A DNA stretch of 64,000 bases. It comes from Actinomadura sp. NBRC 104425 (GTDB lineage Bacteria; Actinomycetota; Actinomycetes; Streptosporangiales; Streptosporangiaceae). The notes under the pieces were generated by a model. That model did no database searches. It worked only from the letters and a program-made list of their open reading frames with translations, and was not told the origin of the DNA. The position numbers were made by a program, and so were the translations under genes. Of the stretch, positions 49,050-57,701 are shown one piece after another. The stretch is taken from the NCBI RefSeq assembly GCF_030269545.1, contig NZ_BSTN01000006.1, positions 140,624-204,623 of the forward strand, given 5' to 3'. The number at the start of each line of letters is the position of its first letter. Position 1 is the stretch's first letter.

Positions 49050-49085
49050 GCGAAAGGCCCGGGTGCGCACACCCGGGCCTTTCGC
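49050..49085. terminator. Bidirectional terminator between ahpD and guaA
   Basis: A perfect 16-base-pair stem (49050-49065 with 49070-49085) around the loop CGCA. The arms begin and end in AAAGG/CCTTT, so transcripts from either side leave a short U-rich end. It serves the convergent genes ahpD and guaA. Confidence 0.85.
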
Positions 49086-49112
49086 ATGTCCCGGCGGATG
49101 CGGGCTCAGCGG

Positions 49113-50684
49113 TCACTCCCACTCGATGGTGCCGGGGGGCTTGCTGGTGATGTCGAGGGTGACGCGGTTGATCTCGCGGACCTCGTTGGTGATGCGGGTG
49201 GAGATCTTCTGCAGGACGTCGTAGGGCAGCCGCGCCCAATCGGCGGTCATGGCGTCCTCGCTGGTGACCGGGCGCAGGACGACCGGGTGCCCGTACGTGC
49301 GGCCGTCGCCCTGCACGCCCACCGAGCGGACGTCGGCGAGCAGCACCACGGGGAACTGCCAGATGTCGCGGTCGAGCCCCGCCCGGGACAGCTCCTCGCG
49401 GGCGATCGCGTCGGCCTCGCGCAGGATGTCCAGGCGCTCCCGGGTGACCTCGCCGATCACGCGGATGGCCAGGCCGGGGCCGGGGAACGGGTGCCGCCAG
49501 ACGATCTCGGCGGGCAGGTCGAGCTGCTCGCCCAGCGCGCGCACCTCGTCCTTGAACAGGGTGCGCAGCGGCTCGACCAGGGTGAAGCGCAGATCGTCGG
49601 GCAGGCCGCCGACGTTGTGGTGCGACTTGATGTTGGCCGCGCCGGTGCCGCCGCCCGACTCCACCACGTCCGGGTAGAGGGTGCCCTGCACGAGGAACTC
49701 GACCGGGTCGGAGTCGGCGTGGCCCTCGACGATCTGCCGGGCCGCCTCCTCGAACACCCGGATGAACTCACGGCCGATGATCTTGCGCTTCTGCTCGGGG
49801 TCGGCGACCCCGGCGAGCGCGGCCAGGAACCGGTCCTGGGCGTCCACCACGTGCAGGTTCACCCCGGTGGCGGCGACGAAGTCCTTTTCGACCTGCTCGG
49901 CCTCGCCCTTGCGCAGCAGCCCGTGGTCGACGAACACGCAGGTGAGCCGGTCGCCGATGGCGCGCTGGACGAGGGCGGCGGCGACCGCCGAGTCCACGCC
50001 GCCCGACAGGGCGCACAGTGCGCGCCGGGAGCCGACCTGCGCGCGGATCTGCTCGACGGCCTCGTCGGCGATGTTGGCCATCGTCCAGTTGGGCCGGCAG
50101 CCCGCCGCCTCGTACAGGAAGCGGCGCAGCACGTCCATGCCGTGCGCGGTGTGCAGCACCTCGGGGTGGAACTGCACCCCGTACAGGCCGCGTTCGCGGT
50201 CCTCCATGCCCGCCACCGGCGTGACGTCGGTGCGGGCGGTGACGGTGAAGCCGTCGGGGGCGCGGCTGACGAAGTCGCGGTGCGACATCCAGACGGCCTG
50301 CTCGTGCGGCAGCCCCTCGAACAGCACGCCGGGGTGCGTGACGGTCACCGTGGCGCCGCCGTACTCGGCGACGTCGGAGTTCTCCACCGTTCCGCCGAGC
50401 GCCTGCGCCATCACCTGGTGGCCGTAGCAGATGCCCAGGGTCGGCACGCCGATGCCGAACAGGCCGTCGGGCGCGACCGGCGCGCCCGCCTCGTACACCG
50501 ACGCGGGGCCGCCGGACAGGATGATCGCCTTGGGGTTGCGGGCGAGCATCTCCGCCGCGGGCATGGTCGACGGGACGATCTCGCTGAAGACATGGCACTC
50601 GCGCACCCGCCGCGCGATCAGCTGGGCGTACTGCGCGCCGAAGTCGACGACGAGAACGGTGTCAAAGGACTGGTCTGCGGCCAC
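49113..50684 (-). CDS. guaA: GMP synthase (glutamine-hydrolysing)
   Basis: A 523-residue enzyme. The N-terminal glutaminase domain has the nucleophile Cys in GICYGHQ and the His/Glu pair in QFHPEV. The ATP pyrophosphatase domain has the P-loop LSGGVDSAV, and the C-terminal dimerisation domain ends KPPGTIEWE as expected. It converts XMP, ATP and glutamine to GMP. It is 10 kb from guaB on the same strand, with glpD and a few other genes between, a loose version of a common actinomycete order. The start is GTG 50684. Confidence 0.97.
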   Translation of the reverse strand: MAADQSFDTVLVVDFGAQYAQLIARRVRECHVFSEIVPSTMPAAEMLARNPKAIILSGGPASVYEAGAPVAPDGLFGIGVPTLGICYGHQVMAQALGGTVENSDVAEYGGATVTVTHPGVLFEGLPHEQAVWMSHRDFVSRAPDGFTVTARTDVTPVAGMEDRERGLYGVQFHPEVLHTAHGMDVLRRFLYEAAGCRPNWTMANIADEAVEQIRAQVGSRRALCALSGGVDSAVAAALVQRAIGDRLTCVFVDHGLLRKGEAEQVEKDFVAATGVNLHVVDAQDRFLAALAGVADPEQKRKIIGREFIRVFEEAARQIVEGHADSDPVEFLVQGTLYPDVVESGGGTGAANIKSHHNVGGLPDDLRFTLVEPLRTLFKDEVRALGEQLDLPAEIVWRHPFPGPGLAIRVIGEVTRERLDILREADAIAREELSRAGLDRDIWQFPVVLLADVRSVGVQGDGRTYGHPVVLRPVTSEDAMTADWARLPYDVLQKISTRITNEVREINRVTLDITSKPPGTIEWE

Positions 50685-50902
50685 CAGGGCGCCTTTCGCG
50701 ATGAGGTGGGGGCGGGCCCCTTCAGTTTAGAGGCCCCTGCCTGCGCCGATGCCCGCCCCGTCCGTCCCCCGGCCCGCGCACCGCGACCGGCCGATAAGCG
50801 CGGGCGTCCGGTTCTTGCGGATAACGCCATCCGCAAGCCCGATCACTGGTACCTGTAGGTGACGATCCGACTTCTCTTCGTGTCTTCGCCGTAAGGAGTG
50901 GT

Positions 50903-51826
50903 GTGAAGCTCCTCGCCGTCGCCGCGCTGGCCGCCGCGGCCATACCCCCCGTGTCCCCCGCCCCTTCTCCCCCGCGCCCGCCGGCGAGCGACTGCGGCGT
51001 CTCCGCGGCCCGCGTCCGCACCGCCGATCCGCGCGTGCGGGAGCGCAACGAGATGACGCCCGCCGAGGTCAGCGCGGTGGAACGCGACCTCGCCGCCCGG
51101 TTCTCGCGGCTGCGCAGCGCCCGAGAGGGCGAGCGGCGCGCCCTGCCGGGGCGCATCAAGGTGCCGGTCTACTTCCACGTCCTGCACGACGGGACGCGCG
51201 GCGACGTGCCGACCGGGCTGATCCGGCGGCAGATCGCTGCGATGAACACCGCCTACGGGGGCGGGTACGGCGGCGCCGACACCGGGGTGCGCTTCGAGCT
51301 GGTGCAGGTGACCCGCACCGACAACGCCGCCTGGTACTCCCAGCCCGAGACGTACGAGATGAAGTACAAGAAGCTGCTGCGGCGCGGCGGCGCGGGCACC
51401 CTGAACCTCTACAGCGCCGACACCGGCCGGGAGATGCTGGGCTGGTCCACCTTCCCGTGGAAGTACCGGTCCGAGCCGGCCCGCGACGGCGTGGTGATCA
51501 ACCCCGACAGCATGCCGGGCGGCCCGATCGACCACTTCGACCGGGGGTTCACCGCCGTTCACGAGACCGGCCACTGGCTCGGCCTGTACCACACCTTCCA
51601 GGACGGCTGCGGCGGCGAGGGCGACCGCGTCGACGACACCCCGCCCGAGCGCGACCCCTCCTACCAGTGCCCGACGGGCAAGGACACCTGCGCCGGCGAC
51701 GGGCCCGACCCCGTCCACAACTTCATGAACTACTCGTGGGACACCTGCATGCGGGAGTTCACCCGCGGCCAGGGGGCCCGCATCCGCCAGGTCTGGCCCG
51801 CCTACCGCGCCGAGTCCGCTACCTGA
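50903..51826 (+). CDS. Secreted zinc metalloprotease (pappalysin/M43-like metzincin)
   Basis: A 307-residue protein. A short Sec signal (KLLAVAALAAAAIPPVSPA) is followed by a propeptide-like region with a lone Cys (SDCGVSAA) that could act as a cysteine switch. The catalytic domain has HETGHWLGLYH (His220, Glu221, His224, His230) and the Met-turn in NFMNYSWDTC. Cys pairs around QDGCGGEG and YQCPTGKDTC suggest disulphides outside the cell. GTG 50903 follows AAGGAG. The 3' end overlaps the convergent GMC oxidoreductase by 8 bases. Confidence 0.9.
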   Translation: MKLLAVAALAAAAIPPVSPAPSPPRPPASDCGVSAARVRTADPRVRERNEMTPAEVSAVERDLAARFSRLRSAREGERRALPGRIKVPVYFHVLHDGTRGDVPTGLIRRQIAAMNTAYGGGYGGADTGVRFELVQVTRTDNAAWYSQPETYEMKYKKLLRRGGAGTLNLYSADTGREMLGWSTFPWKYRSEPARDGVVINPDSMPGGPIDHFDRGFTAVHETGHWLGLYHTFQDGCGGEGDRVDDTPPERDPSYQCPTGKDTCAGDGPDPVHNFMNYSWDTCMREFTRGQGARIRQVWPAYRAESAT

Positions 51827-53573
51827 CGTCGGCTATGGGCAGGCGCAGGGCGGCCGGGGCGTGCGCGGGCACGACCGGGTTCTTCGGCGCCACCGGGGTG
51901 ACGCGCCGGTAGGGGGCGCCCAGGTCGGGGCGCGGGTCGGGGGCTCCCTTGTTCGGCCACATCGCCATGGCGCGTTCCGCCTGGGCGGTGATGGTGAGGG
52001 ACGGGTTGACGCCCAGGTTGGCGGAGACGGCCGACCCGTCCACCACGTGCAGGCCCGGATGGCCGTAGACGCGGTGGTAGGGGTCGATCACTCCGGTCTC
52101 GGGCGAGTCGCCGATCACGCAGCCGCCGAGGAAGTGCGCGGTCAGCGGGATGTCGAACAGGTCGCCCCAGGCGCCGCCGGGCAGGCCGTCGATCTCCTCG
52201 GCGATCAGGCGGGTGGCCTCGTGCCCGGCGGGAATCCAGGTCGGGTTGGGTTCGCCGTGGCCGCGGCGGGCCCGCACGTCCCAGCCGAACGGGCCCTTCT
52301 TGGGGACGAGGGTGATGGAGTTGTCGCGGTTCTGCATGACCAGCGCGATGACCGTGCGCTCCGACCAGTGCCGGACGTCGAACAGCTGCACCAGGTCCCG
52401 CGGGCGGCGGGCCACCTCGCGCAGGAACTTGGCCCAGCGCGGCCGGTGCGGTTCGCCGGGCCGGTCGCCGTCCACCAGCAGCGTCTGCAGCAGCGCCAGC
52501 AGGTTGGAGCCCTTGCCGTAGCGGACGGGCTCGATGTGGGTGTCGGGCGCCGGGTGGAACGACGAGGTGATCGCCACGCCTTTGGAGAAGTCGGGCCCGG
52601 GACGGCCGTTGCGGCGTCCGGCCCCCAGGATGGCCTCGGAGTTGGTGCGGGTCAGCGCGCCGAGCCGGTCGGACAGCCGCGGCAGCCGCCCGGTGGCCTT
52701 CATCTTGTGCAGCAGCTTCTGCGTGCCGTAGGTGCCGGCGGCGAAGATGACGTGCTCGGCGGTGAGGATCTTGCGGTTGCGGCCGAACGAGCCGGTGCGG
52801 ACGATCTCCACCTCGTAGCCGCCGCCGGGCAGCGGCTCGACCCGGGTGGCGCGGCTGAGCGGCATGATCCGGGCCCCGGCGCGTTCGGCCAGGTAGAGGT
52901 AGTTCTCGGTGAGCATGTTCTTGGCGCCGTGACGGCAGCCGACCATGCACTCGCCGCATTCGGTGCAGCCGCGGCGGCGCGGACCGGCGCCGCCGAAGTA
53001 CGGGTCGTCGCTGGGCACGCCCGGCCCGGCGCCGAAGTGGACGCCGACGGGCGTCTGCACGAAGGTGTCGCCCTTGCCCATCCGCTCGGCCACCTTTTTG
53101 ATCACCTTGTCGGCGGCGGTGACGGTCCGGTAGCGGACGGCGCCCAGCATGCGCTGCGCCTGGTCGTAGTAGGGGGCGAGTTCGTCCTGCCAGTCGGTGA
53201 TGTGGGCCCACTGGCGGTCCTGGAAGAAGGAGGCGGGCGGGACGTAGAGGGTGTTGGCGTAGTTGAGGGAGCCGCCGCCGACGCCCGCCCCGGCCAGCAC
53301 CATGACGCGGCTGCCCTTGGCCCCGCGGATCAGGTGGATGCGCTGCAGGCCGGTCAGCCCGAGCGCGGGCGCCCACAGGTAGCGGGAGATCCGCCAGTTG
53401 GTGCGGGGCAGGCCGGGATGGCGGTTCCCCGCCTCCCCGGCCGCCGCGGGGCCGGTGTCGAAGCGGCGGCCCGCCTCGATCACGCCGACCCTGTAGCCCT
53501 TCTCGGTGAGCCGCAGCGCCGAGACGCTGCCGCCGAAGCCCGAGCCGATCACCAAGACGTCGTAGTCGTGCAT
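51819..53573 (-). CDS. GMC-family FAD oxidoreductase (cholesterol oxidase-like)
   Basis: A 584-residue flavoprotein. The FAD motif GSGFGGSVSALRLTEKGY opens the protein, VLAGAGVGGGSLNYANT is the second GMC motif, and the C-terminal HFLGGCVIG with VNPSLTITAQAERAM closes the active site. A CTECGECMVGCRHGAKN segment holds a Cys cluster typical of the actinomycete cholesterol-oxidase-like subgroup. No signal peptide is seen. It lies 14 bases downstream of the aldehyde dehydrogenase, so an alcohol or sterol oxidised here may give an aldehyde for that enzyme, or the reverse. The substrate is not known. Confidence 0.9.
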   Translation of the reverse strand: MHDYDVLVIGSGFGGSVSALRLTEKGYRVGVIEAGRRFDTGPAAAGEAGNRHPGLPRTNWRISRYLWAPALGLTGLQRIHLIRGAKGSRVMVLAGAGVGGGSLNYANTLYVPPASFFQDRQWAHITDWQDELAPYYDQAQRMLGAVRYRTVTAADKVIKKVAERMGKGDTFVQTPVGVHFGAGPGVPSDDPYFGGAGPRRRGCTECGECMVGCRHGAKNMLTENYLYLAERAGARIMPLSRATRVEPLPGGGYEVEIVRTGSFGRNRKILTAEHVIFAAGTYGTQKLLHKMKATGRLPRLSDRLGALTRTNSEAILGAGRRNGRPGPDFSKGVAITSSFHPAPDTHIEPVRYGKGSNLLALLQTLLVDGDRPGEPHRPRWAKFLREVARRPRDLVQLFDVRHWSERTVIALVMQNRDNSITLVPKKGPFGWDVRARRGHGEPNPTWIPAGHEATRLIAEEIDGLPGGAWGDLFDIPLTAHFLGGCVIGDSPETGVIDPYHRVYGHPGLHVVDGSAVSANLGVNPSLTITAQAERAMAMWPNKGAPDPRPDLGAPYRRVTPVAPKNPVVPAHAPAALRLPIADVR

Positions 53574-53587
53574 GCCGGACGTCCCCC

Positions 53588-55171
53588 TCACCTGATCCGC
53601 AGCCGCTTCATCAGGGCGACGCCATTGGACATCAGGTCGGCGAAGCGCTCGTAGCCGATGCCGCCGGGGGGTTCGAGGTCCATGAAGTGCTGGCTGGCGA
53701 TCGTCTGCGCCTCGGTGAACTTCAGCAGGCCCTCGGCGCCGTGGCGGCGGCCCAGGCCCGACTGCTTGAAGCCGCCCATGGGGGCGTCGTGCGAGGCGTA
53801 GGCGGCGCCGAAGCCGTCGTTGATGTTGACGGTGCCCGCCTCGATCCGCGCGGCGACGCGGCGGCCGTGCGCCACGTTCCGCGTCCACACCGAGGCGTTG
53901 AGGCCGTAGGCGGTGTCGTTGGCGCGGGCGACGGCCTCGTCCTCGTCGGCGACCTTGTAGACCGCCACGACCGGGCCGAACGTCTCGGCGGCGCACAGGT
54001 CCATTTCTTCGGTGACGTCGGTGAGGACGGTCGGCTCGTAGAACAGCGGGCCGAGGTCGGGACGGGCGCGGCCCCCGGCGAGCACGGTGGCGCCCTTGGC
54101 GACGGCCTGCTCGACGTGCCGGGTGACCGCCTCCAGCTGGCGCGGGTAGGTGAGCGAGCCCATGTCGGCGGAGAAGTCCAGGCCGGAGCCCAGCCGCATG
54201 CCCTTGACCAGTTCGACGAAGCGCGGCACGAACCGGTCGTAGACGTCCTGGTGGACGTACATGCGCTCGATGGAGATGCACAACTGGCCGGCGTTGGTGA
54301 AGCAGGCCCGGACGGCGCCGCGGGCGGTGCGCTCCACGTCGGCGTCGGCCAGCACGATCATGGGGTTCTTGCCGCCGAGTTCCAGGGAGTAGCCGACCAG
54401 GCGGGGCGCGACCTTCTCGGCGATGGCCCGGCCGCCGCGGGTGGAGCCGGTGAACGACACGTAGTCGGCGCCCTCCAGCAGCGGGTCGCCGATCTCGGCG
54501 GGGTCGCCGACGACGATCTGCCACAGGTCGCCCGGCAGGCCGAGCGACACCAGCAGGTCCCGGATCCACAGGCTGGACAGGCAGGTCTGGGTGTCCGGCT
54601 TGTGCACGACGGCGTTGCCGGCCATCAGGGCGGGCGCGATGTCGCCGGCGCCGAGCGCGAACGGGTAGTTCCAGGGCGCGATCAGCGCGACGACGCCCTT
54701 GGGGTGGCGCAGTTCCCGGACGCGGGTCAGCCCCGGCAGCATGCCCTTGCGGCGCTGCGGGCGCAGCAGCCGGGGCGCGCGGCGCGCGTAGTACAGCGTG
54801 CACATCGCGACGTCGAGGAACTCCTCCAGCGCGTGCCGCCGGGCCTTGCCGGTCTCCAGCTGGATGATGTCGAGGATCTCGTCGCGGCGCTCGACCAGGG
54901 CGTCGGTCAGCCGCAGGAACGGCCGGACGCGCTCGGCGACGGGCAGCCGGGCCCAGGCGCGCTGCGCCCGGCGCGCACGCTCGAAGGCGGCGCGCACGTC
55001 GTCGGAGCCGGACTGCGGGACTTCGGCCAGCGTCGCTCCGGTGAACGGCGTGGGGACGGCGGCCGTGGGAGCGTCGTCCGCGGCGGTGACGCGGGACGTC
55101 AGCCGCTCGATCAGGGTGGGGGCGAGGGTGTGCTCCGCCGCGCCTTCGGCGGGGACGGTCCGGGGTGCCAT
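53588..55171 (-). CDS. Succinate-semialdehyde dehydrogenase-like aldehyde dehydrogenase
   Basis: A 527-residue ALDH. NAD(P) is held at APWNYPF and FTGSTRGG, the catalytic Glu lies in LELGGKNP and the catalytic Cys in FTNAGQLC. The C-terminal PMGGFKQSGLGRRHGAEGLLKF is typical of the GabD2-type branch in actinobacteria. It should oxidise an aldehyde to an acid in the cytoplasm. ATG 55171 is the start. It is divergent from a TetR regulator and forms a two-gene operon with the GMC oxidoreductase. Confidence 0.9.
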   Translation of the reverse strand: MAPRTVPAEGAAEHTLAPTLIERLTSRVTAADDAPTAAVPTPFTGATLAEVPQSGSDDVRAAFERARRAQRAWARLPVAERVRPFLRLTDALVERRDEILDIIQLETGKARRHALEEFLDVAMCTLYYARRAPRLLRPQRRKGMLPGLTRVRELRHPKGVVALIAPWNYPFALGAGDIAPALMAGNAVVHKPDTQTCLSSLWIRDLLVSLGLPGDLWQIVVGDPAEIGDPLLEGADYVSFTGSTRGGRAIAEKVAPRLVGYSLELGGKNPMIVLADADVERTARGAVRACFTNAGQLCISIERMYVHQDVYDRFVPRFVELVKGMRLGSGLDFSADMGSLTYPRQLEAVTRHVEQAVAKGATVLAGGRARPDLGPLFYEPTVLTDVTEEMDLCAAETFGPVVAVYKVADEDEAVARANDTAYGLNASVWTRNVAHGRRVAARIEAGTVNINDGFGAAYASHDAPMGGFKQSGLGRRHGAEGLLKFTEAQTIASQHFMDLEPPGGIGYERFADLMSNGVALMKRLRIR

Positions 55172-55448
55172 GGCACAGCAGCGTATGACCCCCCGGCCAT
55201 ATTTGACTACCCGTCAGTAAGACCAACTCCTGTCCGGCTTCCGCCGCCCCCGCCGCGACCTGGACGGACGCGGATGCGACGGGACGGCGACGCAGCGCGG
55301 CGAACCGACCACATCAGGCAATCTCCGGATTGACCATGACGCGCCGGTGTATTCCCCATGGCGGGAAGAGTGGCCAGGCATCGCCCGCGTCCGCGCGCAC
55401 CCGCGCGTCGGGCGGCCCCGCCGGGGCGTGCCGCGACGGAGGGGACCA

Positions 55449-56108
55449 ATGATGATCGACACTGCCTTCGGCCCGCCCGGCGAGGACGAGACCGACGGCG
55501 GCGGCACGGCGCCCCCCGGCGGCGCGTCCCGGCGGTACACGCGCGAGCAGACCCGGGCGGCGCTGCTGGACGCCGCGCAGCGGCTGTGGGCGCAACGCGG
55601 TGTCCACAACGCGTCCCTGGACGAGGTGGCGGCGGCGGCCGGGCTCACCAAGGGCGCGGTGTACTCCAACTTCGCCGGCAAGTCCGACCTGCTGCTGACC
55701 CTGCTGGAGCGCTACACCGCCGAGGGGTTCGGCGTCGAGGTGCACGCGGAGCTGTGCGACACCGGCCGCCCCGCCGGGGAGCGGTTCGAGCGGGCCGGGC
55801 GGGCGTACGCGCGGCGGCTCTCCGGCGACCAGGCCCGCATGCTGGCCCTGCTGCTGGTGGAGTTCTGGCTGTACGGCATGCGCGACTTCGCGGCGGGCTG
55901 GCGCGTCGCCGAGTGGTACGCCGCGCGCCGCGCGCGCCTGGCCGCGCACCTGGACGAGGTCGAGGGCATCACCCCCGACGACCGCGCGGCGCTGGCCGTG
56001 GCGCTGGACGCCGGGCTCGCCCTGCAGCACCTGCTGGACCCGGAACGGGTGCCCGCCGAGCTGTACGCGACGGGCATGCGGCTGCTGCTCGGCCCCGCCC
56101 TGAGCTGA
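55449..56108 (+). CDS. TetR-family transcriptional regulator
   Basis: A 219-residue regulator. An acidic, Gly-rich N-terminal extension (about 1-30) precedes the helix-turn-helix (TRAALLDAAQRLWAQRG, then LTKGAVYSNFAGKSDLL) and a helical ligand domain. ATG 55449 follows GGAGGGG at five bases. It is divergent from the ALDH/GMC operon across 277 bases and is its probable repressor. The imperfect TATTTGACTACCCGTCAGTA region at 55199-55218, AT-rich for this genome, is a candidate site. Confidence 0.9.
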   Translation: MMIDTAFGPPGEDETDGGGTAPPGGASRRYTREQTRAALLDAAQRLWAQRGVHNASLDEVAAAAGLTKGAVYSNFAGKSDLLLTLLERYTAEGFGVEVHAELCDTGRPAGERFERAGRAYARRLSGDQARMLALLLVEFWLYGMRDFAAGWRVAEWYAARRARLAAHLDEVEGITPDDRAALAVALDAGLALQHLLDPERVPAELYATGMRLLLGPALS

Positions 56109-56162
56109 CCGGCGGCCGCCGGGCCCCGGTGACGGCCGCCGGGGGCCGTCACTGGGCATCCG

Positions 56163-57506
56163 TCACCGGGGCGGCGCCGCGGGCGGCGCGGTGTCGGTCG
56201 CCGGCAGCTCCGCCTCCGTGCCCGCGGCCGCGGGCTCGCCGTCGTCGGTCTCCGGCGTGCTGTCGGGCACGGTGGGCACGTTCGGCGCGGGCACGGACGC
56301 CAGCACGTACAGGCGGCCGGCCGCGGCCCCGAACACGCGGTTGAAGTTGCGCAGGTAGGCGTCGTAGACGGACGTGCTCTCGATGGTGAGCATCGCCTCG
56401 TCGTTGTACCGCAGCGCCGCCGTGGTGTAGCTGTGGCTGCCGGTCATCACGACCTTGCGCCTGCGGCCGTTGTACCAGCCGTCGATCAGCAGGTACTTGG
56501 AGTGCGCCTCCCGGGTCTGCTTGGAGGTGAAGAACCGGGCCTGCGGGCCGCCGTTGCGTCCCGGCTGCCGCAGCGCCTTCAGCGTCGACTCGCCGAATTC
56601 GGCGCTGACCAGCCGCACGTCGCAGCCCGCGTCGTCCAGCTTGGACAGCCGCTTGGCCACGGCCGTCCGGGTGAACAGCCCGCTGGACAGCCGCACCCGG
56701 GTGCCGCCCAGGCAGCTGACCTTGTCCAGCACGTCGGCGATCGGGTCGCCGCTCGCCTTGGGGAAGAAGGTCACCGAGCGGTAGCCGGACCGGTACGTCC
56801 GGAAGTAGTTGCCGTTCGCGCGCCGCTTGGCCAGGTCGTAGAAGTACTTGCGGTAGGCCTTGTAGAGCTTGGCGTCCGTCAGCGTGTACGCGTCGTTGTA
56901 CTGGACGTACATGCCGCCGGTGGCGTTACCGGACGTCTGCACGACGACGTTGCGCGAGCTGTAGGTGCGCGAGAACGCGTAGAACTTGTTGTGGTTCTTG
57001 CCCCACTGCCCGGAGACCTTGGGGGCGATACAGCCGCGCCCCTTGGGGCAGGTCACGATCCAGGACGAGCGGCGCGTGCTCGTGCCGAGGTTCTTGCGCA
57101 GGTAGTCGTAGACGTACCGGCGCTTGTTGGGCGAGTCGGAGTCGACGACGACGCGCACCTTGGCCCCACGCCTCTTGGCCCGCACCAGCTCCTTGGCCAT
57201 GCCGGCGGTGTTGAGCCGGAACAGCGCGACGTCGATCTCCGCGCCCTTCGGGGTGTTCCGGATGAGCTTTTTGATGTAGAGGTCGAGCGCGCCCTGCTGC
57301 GTCTTCGTCCCCGTCGGCAGGTTGAACCGCGGCCCCTGCGGCACGTAGTACTTCTTCTTCGTCTTCTTCTTCGGCTTGGCCGCCGCCTTTCCGGTCAGCG
57401 CCCCCGTCGACGGCTGCGCCAGCGCGCCCCCCGCCGTCGCCACGTCCACGCCCCCGACGGCCAGCGCCACCAACAGCCCACCAGACACAAGCCCCAAACG
57501 CAGCAT
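56163..57506 (-). CDS. Secreted phospholipase D-like protein
   Basis: A 447-residue protein. A signal peptide (LRLGLVSGGLLVALAVGG to GALAQ) is followed by a Lys-rich stretch (KPKKKTKKKYY). Two PLD repeats follow: the second HKD is complete (HSKYLLIDG, then GSHSYTTAA), but the first reads HNKFYAFS and lacks the Asp. An acidic Pro-rich tail ends the protein. One defective HKD is common in actinomycete relatives, so reduced or altered phosphodiesterase activity is possible. The Lys run near the mature N-terminus may bind wall polymers or nucleic acid. It is transcribed alone. Confidence 0.85.
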   Translation of the reverse strand: MLRLGLVSGGLLVALAVGGVDVATAGGALAQPSTGALTGKAAAKPKKKTKKKYYVPQGPRFNLPTGTKTQQGALDLYIKKLIRNTPKGAEIDVALFRLNTAGMAKELVRAKRRGAKVRVVVDSDSPNKRRYVYDYLRKNLGTSTRRSSWIVTCPKGRGCIAPKVSGQWGKNHNKFYAFSRTYSSRNVVVQTSGNATGGMYVQYNDAYTLTDAKLYKAYRKYFYDLAKRRANGNYFRTYRSGYRSVTFFPKASGDPIADVLDKVSCLGGTRVRLSSGLFTRTAVAKRLSKLDDAGCDVRLVSAEFGESTLKALRQPGRNGGPQARFFTSKQTREAHSKYLLIDGWYNGRRRKVVMTGSHSYTTAALRYNDEAMLTIESTSVYDAYLRNFNRVFGAAAGRLYVLASVPAPNVPTVPDSTPETDDGEPAAAGTEAELPATDTAPPAAPPR

Positions 57507-57645
57507 TCTTCGCTCCCCGCAGCAAACTCAGGAAGCGGGACATTAGCAGTTTTTGAAACCTTTCAGACTCCGTTCACCAACACGTCATAGGCCACATACG
57601 GCCACGCCTTCCGGATGTGCGACGGCGCCGGGCAGGCGGACACGC

Positions 57646-57682
57646 GAACGCCGTGCCGCCCCTATCGGGCGGCACGGCGTTC
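57646..57682. terminator. Strong hairpin downstream of glpD
   Basis: GAACGCCGTGCCGCCC at 57646-57661 pairs perfectly with 57667-57682 (16 base pairs, five-base loop), 20 bases after the glpD stop on the minus strand. Confidence 0.75.
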
Positions 57683-57701
57683 GGCCAGGTCAGACGGCGG
57701 A

